This document shows, piece after piece, positions 1 through 8,517 of a stretch of DNA of 64,000 nt. The DNA comes from Desulfospira sp963664655 (lineage in GTDB: Bacteria; Desulfobacterota; Desulfobacteria; Desulfobacterales; Desulfobacteraceae). The position numbers and the translations under genes were made by a program. The stretch lies in NCBI GenBank assembly GCA_963664655.2, contig OY761554.1, forward strand, positions 2,976,001 through 3,040,000, given 5' to 3'. Under the pieces are notes generated by a model. It was not told where the DNA came from, searched no databases, and saw nothing but the letters and a program-made list of their open reading frames with translations. Position 1 is the stretch's first letter. Each line of letters opens with the position of its first letter.

Positions 1-1524
1 GGCGGGAAAGACACCCGGCCGTCGGGCAGCCCGTCCGGCTCCGAACCGGCCGGACAACCGCCGGTCCCGTCTCGCCCCATGCCCCCGGAGACCGGAACGG
101 TTGCCCTGCCGTCCCTGGATTTTCTCGAACAGGGAAAACAGGAAGCCGCTGTTGACCATGAGGCCATCCGGCGGGATGCCGAACTGCTTGAGCAAAAGCT
201 GGGCTACTTCGGCATCAAGGGGGAGGTGATGGAAGTTTCTCCCGGCCCTGTGATCACCACCTTTGAATACAAGCCGGCCCCGGGGATTAAAATCAGTAAA
301 ATTGTTAACCTGGCCGATGACCTGGCCCTGGCCTTAAGCGCCTTGAGCATCCGCCTGGTGGCCCCCATCCCCGGAAAAGACGTCATCGGCGTTGAGATCC
401 CCAATCCGAGCATGAGCATTGTTCCGTTCCGGGATATTGTCAGTTCCAAAGCCTTTGAACAGATCCATTCCCCCACCCCCATCTGCCTGGGCAAGGACAT
501 CATCGGCAGCCCGGTGGTGGTGGGGCTTGAGAAAATGCCCCATCTGCTCATTGCCGGGGCCACGGGCACCGGCAAAAGCGTGGCCTTGAATGCCATGATT
601 GCCAGCATCCTGTACAAATCTACCCCGGACCGGGTGAAATTCATCATGATTGATCCCAAGCGGATCGAGCTTTCCCTGTTCAATGACATCCCCCATTTGC
701 TCACCCCGGTGATCACGGACATGAAAAAGGCCACCATTGCCCTTCAATGGGTGGTCCGGGAGATGGAGCAGCGGTACGAGCAGCTGGCCAGATGCAGGGT
801 CAGGAATATCGAGCAGTACAACCGGAAAATCAGGAAAAAGGATCTGCCGGAGGACGCAGAACGCCTTAAACCCTTTCCCTATATTGTTGTGATCATTGAC
901 GAGCTGGCAGATCTGATGATGACGGCCAGCAAGGACATTGAATTTTCCCTGACCCGCATCGCCCAGATGGCAAGGGCGGCGGGCATTCACCTGATTTTAG
1001 CCACCCAGCGGCCTTCAGTGGATGTCTTAACCGGCATCATCAAGGCCAATTTCCCCACCCGGATATCGTTCCAGGTTTCGTCAAAGACCGATTCCAGAAC
1101 CATCATTGACGCCAACGGGGCGGAAACCCTTCTGGGCAGGGGGGATATGCTGTTTGTCCCGCCGGGAACGGCCCGGCTCCAACGGGTCCACGGCACTTAC
1201 CTGTCTGAAAGAGAGCTTGTCACCATCACCGATTTTATAAAGTCCCAGGCAAAGCCCGAATATGTTCTGGACATCATCACGGAAAAAGACGAGGTCATGG
1301 AAGTCGTTGACATCAGTGACGATGAGTATGATGAAAAGTACCAGCAGGCCTTAGACCATGTCATGGCCACCCGGCAGGCGTCCATATCCGGTGTCCAGAG
1401 GGCATTGAGAATCGGCTACAACCGGGCCGCAAGAATTATTGATATCATGGAAAAAAACGGGGTGGTTTCCCCGTCGGACGGGGTAAGGCCCCGGCAGGTT
1501 CTCAAGGGGCCGGATTATTTTTAA
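1..1524 (+). CDS. ftsK: DNA translocase FtsK/SpoIIIE, C-terminal part (5' end outside window)
   Basis: Septal DNA pump that moves chromosome ends to the daughter cells and activates XerCD at dif. The reading frame is open from the first base, so the gene starts upstream; the first ATG here (base 79) lies in a Pro/Gly-rich linker and is not the true start. The motor domain carries Walker A GATGTGKS (near base 556) and Walker B VVIIDELADLM (near base 890). The last 60 residues form the winged-helix gamma domain (QALDHVMATRQASISGVQRAL..., bases about 1340-1510) that reads KOPS/FRS polarity sequences. The membrane domain is not in view. The gene converges on the chemoreceptor gene that follows. 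Family assignment is very secure. Confidence 0.97.
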   Translation, partial: GGKDTRPSGSPSGSEPAGQPPVPSRPMPPETGTVALPSLDFLEQGKQEAAVDHEAIRRDAELLEQKLGYFGIKGEVMEVSPGPVITTFEYKPAPGIKISKIVNLADDLALALSALSIRLVAPIPGKDVIGVEIPNPSMSIVPFRDIVSSKAFEQIHSPTPICLGKDIIGSPVVVGLEKMPHLLIAGATGTGKSVALNAMIASILYKSTPDRVKFIMIDPKRIELSLFNDIPHLLTPVITDMKKATIALQWVVREMEQRYEQLARCRVRNIEQYNRKIRKKDLPEDAERLKPFPYIVVIIDELADLMMTASKDIEFSLTRIAQMARAAGIHLILATQRPSVDVLTGIIKANFPTRISFQVSSKTDSRTIIDANGAETLLGRGDMLFVPPGTARLQRVHGTYLSERELVTITDFIKSQAKPEYVLDIITEKDEVMEVVDISDDEYDEKYQQALDHVMATRQASISGVQRALRIGYNRAARIIDIMEKNGVVSPSDGVRPRQVLKGPDYF

Positions 1525-1544
1525 GGCAGGGCCGGCCCCTTTTT
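1504..1544 (+). terminator. Rho-independent terminator overlapping the ftsK stop
   Basis: Ten-base stem AAGGGGCCGG (1504-1513) pairs with CCGGCCCCTT (1532-1541) across an 18-nt loop and runs into a T-rich tract. The left arm lies inside the last codons of ftsK. It sits between two convergent genes. The loop is long, so strength is uncertain. Confidence 0.6.
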
Positions 1545-1580
1545 CTTTCCCCCGGGTCCGTTTTTTAAAGAGGGATTGAA

Positions 1581-3755
1581 TCAGATTTTAAATTGACCGA
1601 CCATTTCATTAATGCCGGCGGCAAGGCCGGCCAGGCTTCCGGAACTGTTTTTAATCTGCTGGCCGGAGGCCCTGTTCTCCTGATTGATCCGGTGAACCTC
1701 GGAAATGTCCTGGGCGATTTCTCCCGTCACAACCGAAACCCGGCTGATTTTTTCATTTATGGACTGAACGCCGGCAGCGGCCTGGTTGATGTTGCTTGAA
1801 ATTTCATTGGTGGTGCTGGACTGTTCCTCAATGGCCGCAGAAATTGCCGACACAATGGTGTTGGTTTCCTTGATCACGCCAATGATGGACTCAATGACCG
1901 CAACAGATTCATCAGTGGTGGTTTTAACCTCTGAAATTCTCCCATTGATTTCCAGGGTGGCCTGAGCGGTCTGATGGGCAAGGGATTTGATTTCTCCTGC
2001 GACCACCGCAAAGCCTTTGCCGGCCTCCCCGGCCCTGGAGGCCTCAATGGTCGCATTAAGGGCCAGAAGATTGGTCTGTTCGGAAATATCGTTAATGGTT
2101 TCCGTGACCTGGTTGATCTGGGACACCGCCTTGCCTAAATTATCCACTTTTTCAGTAACCGTTTGGGCCATCTCCACCGCCTGGAAGGTAATTTCATTCC
2201 CTTTTGTCGTGTTTCCGGCCAGTTCCCGTATGGTGGCGGTCATTTCTTCAACAGCCGATGCAATGGTCTGGATATTGGCCGCGGCCTGTTCGGATACGGA
2301 GGCCACTTCGTTCATGCTGGCGTTCATCTCTTCGGTGGAGGTGGTCAGAAGATCTGATTTTTGGGCCGTAACCTCTGAATTGGAATAGATCTGCTCAGAT
2401 ACTTTGGAAAGTTCGCCCGATGAAGATATCAGGGTCTTAACACCGTCAGAAAAATCCTGAAATATCTTTCGCAGGTTTGCGGCCATACTGTTCAGTGAGT
2501 TCATCAGGACGCCGGTTTCATCATTATGGCGGATATCAAGCGCCTGGGTCAGGTCCCCTGCCGACAAATTCCCGACAAAATCAACCGCCCTGGACAAGGG
2601 GCCGGTAATGGTGCGGATAATGAAAAAACCGATCACGATCCCGATAACAATGGAGGCTGCAACCAGCACGGCAATATTGATTTTAGCCTGGCCCACCACA
2701 CGCTTTGTCAGGGCCTTGGCATCTTCGATCAGCGCTGTTGATGCCGTGCTCACATCCTTGAGCGCCAGCCTGAAGGTATGGGTTGTCTCATCCAGTGACG
2801 TTCTCTGATCCCGGATCTGGGAAACGATGTTCAGAACGTCCCGGTGGGTGCCGAATGAGCCCTTTTCCCCAACCGTATTGTTCTCCAGGCTGGCAAAGTC
2901 CTGGGTTATTTTCTTATATGCCGCTTTGTCCTCATCGGTCTTCAGACGGCTTTTCAGCCGTTTGAACCGGGATTTGAATTTTTTAACCAGGGTTTCATAT
3001 TTTTTTTGAGTCCCGCCCAGACGGCCGGGATCCTGCTCAGCCGCGTATGTCCTGGCCAGACCGTTCAACTGCACCAGATAGGTGCGAAGGCTCGTTGCCC
3101 CGTCAACCACATAGTAATCCTGGTTGAACAGTTCAGATAAAATGGCTTCCATGTCCTTTACAGTAGCTGATCCGGACTGCACCATGGTCTTTCCCCGGTC
3201 TTCCTTTTCCGTCATCGCGGCTTTGCCCCTGGCCAAAAGGCCGGCCAACTCCTGATCCACACCGCTGTGCAGTTTTTCAGACTGGCTGACTTGTTCCCTT
3301 AAGGCAGCTTCCTTGGAAAGTTTCAACTGATACGCCTTGATGATTTGAGGTATTTTCTGGAAAAAGCTGTCCTTGGCCTTTATCAGATCCTCAATGCTCA
3401 GGCTTATGCTGCCTTCTGTGATAATGGCCCTTAATTTTTCAAGGGCCTGATCAAAATCATTTTGAACCGCCTGAATTTCGCCGGATTTTGTCTCGATCTC
3501 CTGGCCGTCGGCTGACCTGAGCAGCTCAAGCAGATTCGAACTGACCGCCTGCATATGGGCCAGAAGATCATTGGATACCTCAAACAAAGGGGTTGCGGTA
3601 TCTGTGAGGGTCGCAATATTTCCCTTGATCTGAGCGATATAAAAAAGCCCGCCCGTTCCTGAAATGCACATCATCACAAGCAGGAAAATAAAGGACAGGC
3701 TCAGTTTAAGTTTAATGGACATTCCGCCCCATTTCGATGCACGCATTTTGCTCAT
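1581..3755 (-). CDS. Methyl-accepting chemotaxis protein
   Basis: Transmembrane chemoreceptor, 724 aa, that should signal through CheW/CheA. An N-terminal membrane segment (about residues 14-38) is followed by a long helical periplasmic region of about 320 residues rich in Gln, Lys and Asp. A second membrane helix (IAVLVAASIVIGIVIGFFII) precedes a HAMP domain ending near SLNSMAANLRKIF. The cytoplasmic hairpin tip has the conserved EQTNLLALNATIEASRAGEAGKG core. The start at 3755 is preceded by AAAGG at 8 nt. No CWxxW-type pentapeptide is seen at the C-terminus. The ligand cannot be told. It shares its signalling core with the second chemoreceptor at 39.2 kb but not the sensor domain. Confidence 0.93.
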   Translation of the reverse strand: MSKMRASKWGGMSIKLKLSLSFIFLLVMMCISGTGGLFYIAQIKGNIATLTDTATPLFEVSNDLLAHMQAVSSNLLELLRSADGQEIETKSGEIQAVQNDFDQALEKLRAIITEGSISLSIEDLIKAKDSFFQKIPQIIKAYQLKLSKEAALREQVSQSEKLHSGVDQELAGLLARGKAAMTEKEDRGKTMVQSGSATVKDMEAILSELFNQDYYVVDGATSLRTYLVQLNGLARTYAAEQDPGRLGGTQKKYETLVKKFKSRFKRLKSRLKTDEDKAAYKKITQDFASLENNTVGEKGSFGTHRDVLNIVSQIRDQRTSLDETTHTFRLALKDVSTASTALIEDAKALTKRVVGQAKINIAVLVAASIVIGIVIGFFIIRTITGPLSRAVDFVGNLSAGDLTQALDIRHNDETGVLMNSLNSMAANLRKIFQDFSDGVKTLISSSGELSKVSEQIYSNSEVTAQKSDLLTTSTEEMNASMNEVASVSEQAAANIQTIASAVEEMTATIRELAGNTTKGNEITFQAVEMAQTVTEKVDNLGKAVSQINQVTETINDISEQTNLLALNATIEASRAGEAGKGFAVVAGEIKSLAHQTAQATLEINGRISEVKTTTDESVAVIESIIGVIKETNTIVSAISAAIEEQSSTTNEISSNINQAAAGVQSINEKISRVSVVTGEIAQDISEVHRINQENRASGQQIKNSSGSLAGLAAGINEMVGQFKI

Positions 3756-3790
3756 ACAATCGCCTTTTACGGTCTGCGGTGGACGTTTGC

Positions 3791-3818
3791 AGAAAACGGG
3801 CGGAATGGTCCGTTTTCT
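3791..3818. terminator. Hairpin between NHL gene and chemoreceptor gene
   Basis: AGAAAACGG (3791-3799) pairs with CCGTTTTCT (3810-3818) over a 10-nt loop. It follows the stop of the leftward NHL gene. No T-run follows the stem, although a T8 tract directly follows the stop codon, so terminator function is only possible. Confidence 0.35.
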
Positions 3819-3839
3819 TGTTCATGCCGTTAAAAAAAA

Positions 3840-4784
3840 TCAGTTTTTGGGTTTGAATACCTGGATCCGGTTATTGGCCGTGTCGGCCACATAAACCCAG
3901 CCGGTTTCTTTATCCACAATAAGGCCGTGAATATTGCCGAACTCCGAATTCCCCGAACCCTTCTGCCCCCACATGGTCAAAAAATTCCCCTGGGAGTCAA
4001 AAACCGAAACCCGGTTGTTCCCGATTTCTCCGGTGTAGATATTGTCGTCCTTGTCGATGCCGATGCCGGCCGGCGCGATCAGTTCACCGGGGCCGGACCC
4101 CTCTTTTGAAAACACCCGCAACACCTTGCCGTCTTTTGTAACGACCTGGATCCGGTTGTTTTTCAGGTCAGCGACGACCAGTTCCCCTTTGCTGTTGAAC
4201 TTTGATGCTTCCGGGTTATTGAATTCCCCTTCGTTTGTTCCCTTTTTGCCAAAGGTGTATTTGAAATTCCCCTCCAGGTCCCATACGGAAATCCGGTGGT
4301 TCCCGGCTTCCGGCATGAAATACAGCCCGTCCCGGATATCGGTGAATTCGGACTTGATGTTCTGGCCCGGTTCTTCTCCGTATTCGCTGAAGGTATCAAG
4401 CCATTGATAATCTTTGTCATATATTTTGACATCCCCTGTGGTGTAATCGGCGACAAAGATCCTTCCGTCCGGGGCCACTGAAATTCCTTCGGGTTTTTCA
4501 AGGTTGGCGTCATCATCCCCTTTTCCCCCGAACCGGGTAATGTATTTGCCCGTAGTTTTGTCAAAGGCCTGTACAAACGCGTGGGCCGCATCGGTTGCCA
4601 GAAGATAGCCTTTGGAATCAAAGGCAAAATCTTCCACATACTTGAATTGCCCCGGGCCGGTTCCCTCGCTTCCAATGTTCATGACATGTTCGAACTCAAG
4701 ATTTCCGGCAAAGGCCGGTGAGCAGAGTCCAAGGAACAGACCTGCGCAGAACAAAAGAATACCAGTTTTTTTGAAATTCATCAT
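3840..4784 (-). CDS. Secreted NHL-repeat beta-propeller protein
   Basis: 314 aa with a classic signal peptide (MMNFKKTGILLFCAGLFLG..., cleavage near SPAFA-GNLEF), so probably periplasmic or exported. The rest is built of about six NHL repeats with the recurring pattern GI..D..G.I.VAD..N.RIQVF, seen for example as PEGISVAPDGRIFVADY and GLIVDKETGWVYVADT. NHL propellers are binding or scaffold folds; no catalytic residues identify an enzyme. The start is set by AGGAGG five bases before ATGATG. The gene stands alone between a chemoreceptor and a 650-bp repeat-bearing spacer. Substrate is unknown. Confidence 0.9.
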   Translation of the reverse strand: MMNFKKTGILLFCAGLFLGLCSPAFAGNLEFEHVMNIGSEGTGPGQFKYVEDFAFDSKGYLLATDAAHAFVQAFDKTTGKYITRFGGKGDDDANLEKPEGISVAPDGRIFVADYTTGDVKIYDKDYQWLDTFSEYGEEPGQNIKSEFTDIRDGLYFMPEAGNHRISVWDLEGNFKYTFGKKGTNEGEFNNPEASKFNSKGELVVADLKNNRIQVVTKDGKVLRVFSKEGSGPGELIAPAGIGIDKDDNIYTGEIGNNRVSVFDSQGNFLTMWGQKGSGNSEFGNIHGLIVDKETGWVYVADTANNRIQVFKPKN

Positions 4785-5433
4785 TTACCTCCTGTTGTTA
4801 ATGTGACGGTTTGGGTAACCCTATATTAACGTGCCGGAACGGAAAATATGCCTGTCTGTGCGGTGCCGCCGGGAAATTCACAAACCTCAATAGCCGGTAT
4901 AGGGTCAGACTGCAAATTTTCTCCACACGTTACATCTTGAAAAATTTCCGTTAGAACACGACCTATCGGAACAGGAATCAGCGAATTGAATTAAAGGGAG
5001 AATTTCGTTAATGTGTACACTATTTTACGATTTTTTGAAAGATAATTTTTTATGGAAGAAAAAAAATCACCAGCACACCGCAGGACAAACAGAGGGAGGA
5101 GAGGCCGGGGGGGGACCGCATGTGAAAATTAAGTTATCTTTCCAATAAAATTGAAGGAAACCGGAGACCGAAAGACGGGAGACCGATAGCAAGTTCGGAG
5201 ATTAGCATCTTGCTCTGAATAGTTTGAGAAAGGGCAAGAAGGCCAATCCTGTAGGAGCGGGCCATGCCCGCGATCGGATCGCGGGCATGGCCCGCTCCTA
5301 CGCCGTAACCAGAGGGAACTGTAAATCCGGTCTCCCGTCTCCCTTCCTCCGGTCTTCATTCTATACATTGCCATCCACACCGGCAAATCAATCCGCCGGC
5401 AGGGTTTCAAAGGCCCGGGGTATGAGTGGATGA
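4785..5433. other. 650-bp intergenic region with repeat elements and no gene
   Basis: No convincing coding region on either strand. Bases 4785-5100 are AT-richer and probably hold the promoter of the leftward NHL gene, but no clear -35/-10 pair was seen. From about 5108 (GCATGTGAAAATTAAG) to 5365 the sequence resembles the MITE-like element at 35182-35372, with GGAGACCG-type purine tracts at 5155-5190 and their pyrimidine-rich counterpart at 5328-5365. A 51-bp palindrome sits between them. Confidence 0.6.
5251..5301. repeat. Perfect 25-bp-arm palindrome (REP-like)
   Basis: Left arm 5251-5275 begins GTAGGAGCGGGCCATGCCCG; right arm 5277-5301 is its exact reverse complement, around one central G. 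Perfect arms of this length with the GTAGGAGCGG...CCGCTCCTAC ends are typical of REP/BIME-type elements moved by RAYT transposases in many proteobacteria. No transposase is nearby. Confidence 0.85.
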
Positions 5434-7593
5434 TTATCCGGGCAATGCCGGGCCGGAGGTGCCGGAGGGCTTATATCCCCGGATAAAGGCTGTGCAGTCG
5501 CGGCCGGCCAGCGGGCGGCTGAAAAAATACCCCTGGAAGGTGGCGTACCCGATGTCCATGAAGCGGTTGAGCTGCTCTCTGGTTTCAACCCCTTCCACAA
5601 TGGTTGAAATATCCAGGGTCCGGCTCAGGTCAAAAACGCTTTTAACAATTTGGCTGTTGATTTCGCGCTCGTCTCCGAAGGTCAGGGAGCGGTCAATTTT
5701 AATGGTGCTCACGGGAAATGACCGCAAGTACCGCAACGAGGCATGGCCCATGCCAAAATCATCAATGGCGATGCGGATTCCGTTCTCGTGAAGGTGTTCT
5801 AACGCATTAAGGGTGTTTTCATCGGGCTCCAGTACGCTGGATTCCGTTATTTCCAGCTCCAGCATGGCCGTGGTCAGGTGATGTTCATCCAGGATGCCAA
5901 AGACCTTTTGGGCAAATAACGGATCAGTCAGCTGGCCCGGCACCACATTGACCGACATGGTAAAGGTGTCATTGACTATGCCTTTCCAGGCCGCGCGCTG
6001 CCGGCAGGCCCGGGAGAGGACAAACAGCCCGAGGCGGTCCATCTGCTTAATCTCCTGGGCAATGGATACCGTGATTTCAGGGGATATCCTGCCGTACACG
6101 GGATGGTCCCAGCGCAGCAGGGCCTCCACCCCGGAGATAAACCCGCCGCTGTCGGACACCTGGGGCTGGTAGACCAGATAAAGCTGCTTTTCCCTGTATA
6201 AGGCCAGCTTAAGATCATCGGCCAGGGTTTTGGCAAACCGGCCGGCTTCTCCGGGAATATCAAGGATGCCGATCCCTTTGGCCTTAAACTCGCTGCTGCC
6301 GGCAACGGCTTTCAGTTTTGTAAGAAGATTTTCGGCCTGGCTTTCCCGCAGCTTGTCGGCAAGGATCACAAACGGGGTGTAGCAGGCCACGCCGATAATC
6401 ACATTGACGGCCTGCACCATTGGACCGGCCATGCTCCCGGTGGTGAAAAATCCGCTGACAAACACGGGGGTGGTCCAGGCCACGGTGTCGGCGGCACAGG
6501 GCAAAACCCCGGTTACGGTAGCCACATAGGCGGTAATGGCCTGAATCATGGGCGTTAAAATAAACGGCACCACATAAACCGGGTTTAACACCAGGGGCAC
6601 GCCGAACAGCAGGGGCTCGTTCACATTGCACAGGGCCGGGATCAGGGCGAACAGGCACAGCTTGCGGGCACCCCGGTCACGGCTTTTGAACAGGATGGCC
6701 AGAATCAGGCAGATGGTGGAGCCGGAACCGCCCATCCGGGTATACAGGTCAAAAAAAGGCTTGGTAAAAATAATATCCGGGGTCAGTCCCCGGCTTAGGG
6801 CCAGCTGATTGGCGTGGACCGCCGGGACCAGGATATGCTCTTCCACCCCGAACAGCAGGTTGGGCCCGTGGGCCCCAAACACCCAGAACAGCTGGGACAG
6901 CCCGGTATAGCTCAAGGCAAAGCTCAAACTGTCCGTTACATTGGAAAAGGGCAGAAACAGGAAATTACAGGTGGCCGAATGAAGGTCGGGTATCCCCAGC
7001 CGGTTAAACAACACCCGGATCAATGCGGCCAAAAGGATGGTGATCATGCCGGCCGGCAGAACGGTTAAAATGTCCCGGACCACCGGGTCATGCCCCACAG
7101 CCCCCATGGACCAGTGAAGCCACCGCAGGCGGGAAAGAAACAAAAACAGGGTGCAGCTGACCACGGCAATGCAAAAGGCCGGCAAAAGCCCCCGGCCCAT
7201 GGAAAAGACCTGTTCCCAGGAATTGTTCGCCGAAGGAAAGCACAGGACAAAAAAACAGGACATGACCACCACCGTGGCCATAATCGGCGAGACAAACGGC
7301 CCCTTGCGTTTCTGGTTAATGACCATGGCCATGCTGGCACTGAAGGTGCAAAGGACGGCCAGAGAAATAATCCCGGAAGTTCCCGCAATCATGTCATCCA
7401 GAAAAAACTGCCATTCCGGCCCAAAGAGCCGGTCCAGAAACGCAATAAAGGGCGGGGACGGGAAATGCCGGATGGACAGGGAAAAGGCGCCCACCAGAAT
7501 CAGGGGCAGGACAATGAAAAGGCTTCGCTGAATCACCAGAAAAACCGGCAGCGTTGCCAACGCCGCCAGCAGCCTAAAAAATTTTTCAAACAA
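5434..7593 (-). CDS. PTS EIIC-like membrane domain fused to an EAL phosphodiesterase domain
   Basis: 719 aa. Residues about 1-420 are a polytopic membrane domain resembling the cellobiose/lactose-type EIIC permease (PF02378-like), with phrases such as LLFGVEEHILVPAVHANQLA and ALCNVNEPLLFGVPLVLNP, the latter near the EIIC signature around NEP. Residues about 455-705 are an EAL domain with the catalytic set in place: EALLRW, LELEITES, IDDFGMGH, IKIDRS and VEGVET. It should hydrolyse c-di-GMP in the cytoplasm, possibly in response to a sugar or glycan bound by the EIIC part. No EIIA/EIIB partner lies nearby. A permease that has become a sensor is the likely reading; transport is not excluded. 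Confidence 0.88.
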   Translation of the reverse strand: MFEKFFRLLAALATLPVFLVIQRSLFIVLPLILVGAFSLSIRHFPSPPFIAFLDRLFGPEWQFFLDDMIAGTSGIISLAVLCTFSASMAMVINQKRKGPFVSPIMATVVVMSCFFVLCFPSANNSWEQVFSMGRGLLPAFCIAVVSCTLFLFLSRLRWLHWSMGAVGHDPVVRDILTVLPAGMITILLAALIRVLFNRLGIPDLHSATCNFLFLPFSNVTDSLSFALSYTGLSQLFWVFGAHGPNLLFGVEEHILVPAVHANQLALSRGLTPDIIFTKPFFDLYTRMGGSGSTICLILAILFKSRDRGARKLCLFALIPALCNVNEPLLFGVPLVLNPVYVVPFILTPMIQAITAYVATVTGVLPCAADTVAWTTPVFVSGFFTTGSMAGPMVQAVNVIIGVACYTPFVILADKLRESQAENLLTKLKAVAGSSEFKAKGIGILDIPGEAGRFAKTLADDLKLALYREKQLYLVYQPQVSDSGGFISGVEALLRWDHPVYGRISPEITVSIAQEIKQMDRLGLFVLSRACRQRAAWKGIVNDTFTMSVNVVPGQLTDPLFAQKVFGILDEHHLTTAMLELEITESSVLEPDENTLNALEHLHENGIRIAIDDFGMGHASLRYLRSFPVSTIKIDRSLTFGDEREINSQIVKSVFDLSRTLDISTIVEGVETREQLNRFMDIGYATFQGYFFSRPLAGRDCTAFIRGYKPSGTSGPALPG

Positions 7594-7672
7594 GGGTAGC
7601 CTCTTTGCCCCGATTAATAGAAGATTTCAGTGCCGGCCCGGGATCTTGCCAGTGTGCCGGGTGTCGGGAGTT

Positions 7673-8068
7673 TTACCTCATGGTCACCACAGGGCAGTCG
7701 GCCTGGAGGATCAGAAGCCGTGCCGTGGAGCCAAAGAGCATTTTGCTGACATTTGAGCGGCTTTTGACGCCGATGATGATTTCGCCTGCTTTTTTTTCTT
7801 CGGCAAAGGCCAGCAGGTCTTCCCCGGCGGACAGCCCCCGGATCAGCAAATGGGTTTCGCAGGGAATCCCTTTCTGGTCAAAACGGGATCTGGCTTTTTC
7901 CAGGAAGGCCTCTGTTTCATTGATCAGCTTCTGATCATCCTCATGCCCTTCGTCCAGAGATGTGACGATCATCACGCTGCCCTTAAAGGCAATGGCATGG
8001 GTCAGGGCAAGTTCTAGAAGATCTTCCGATAAATTGGACCTATGTTTGTACCCCACCAGAATTTTCAT
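7673..8068 (-). CDS. Universal stress protein, UspA family
   Basis: 131-aa single-domain Usp protein. It opens with the family strand MKILVGYKHR and ends with the nucleotide-binding loop region GVKSRSNVSKMLFGS followed by ADCPVVTM, the usual closing strand. In ATP-binding Usps this loop reads G-x2-G-x9-G-S/T; here the second Gly is replaced, so nucleotide binding is not certain. It lies 18 bp downstream of the ModE-like regulator gene on the same strand and is probably cotranscribed with it. Confidence 0.9.
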   Translation of the reverse strand: MKILVGYKHRSNLSEDLLELALTHAIAFKGSVMIVTSLDEGHEDDQKLINETEAFLEKARSRFDQKGIPCETHLLIRGLSAGEDLLAFAEEKKAGEIIIGVKSRSNVSKMLFGSTARLLILQADCPVVTMR

Positions 8069-8086
8069 TTAAACCTCTTTTTTTGA

Positions 8087-8458
8087 TCAGATTTCTTTTT
8101 TGATTTCCTCTTGGAAGACCTTTTCAAAAAACGTATCCGATTCCGTCAGGACATGGGAATGGATATGCCGGAACTCTTCTAAAAGTTTTTTGGCCAGAGG
8201 GGTGAGGGTGGAACCGCCGCCGCTGCTTCCGCCTGATTTTCTGACCAGCAGCGGGCGTCCAAGCCCTTCTTCCGTGGCTTTGATCTTTCCCCAGACCGCC
8301 CGGTATCCCATTTTTAATTCCTTGGCGGCGGAATTGATGGAACCGCTTTGCTCTATGGCGGACAGGATTTTATACCGGCCCAGGCCGAAAATGACTTTGC
8401 CGGCATGATCTTCTATCCAGATTTTGGACCTTATGGTAAACGGATTATCGGCATTCAT
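8087..8458 (-). CDS. ModE-type winged-helix regulator (DNA-binding domain only)
   Basis: 123 aa. It matches the N-terminal winged-helix domain of ModE/LysR-type proteins: ILSAIEQSGSINSAAKELKMGYRAVW is the helix-turn-helix region, followed by the LGRPLLVRKSGGSSGGGSTLT wing typical of ModE. The C-terminal TOBE/Mop metal-binding domains of full ModE are absent. Such single-domain forms are common and are annotated as molybdate or molybdopterin regulators. A stand-alone Mop protein is encoded 23 kb away at 31.9 kb. The effector is unknown. Confidence 0.85.
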   Translation of the reverse strand: MNADNPFTIRSKIWIEDHAGKVIFGLGRYKILSAIEQSGSINSAAKELKMGYRAVWGKIKATEEGLGRPLLVRKSGGSSGGGSTLTPLAKKLLEEFRHIHSHVLTESDTFFEKVFQEEIKKEI

Positions 8459-8517
8459 GCCATCTTATTTAGCACACCCCTTTGTAAAAGAAAATCCTTT
8501 GTCCGGTTTGAAAACAA

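Noticed and set aside
334..990. 218-codon antisense frame in ftsK
   Set aside because: His/Gly/Asp-rich mirror translation of the certain ftsK motor domain.
5129..5410. 93-codon frame in the repeat-filled spacer
   Set aside because: Translates the 51-bp palindrome and purine tracts; no ribosome site.
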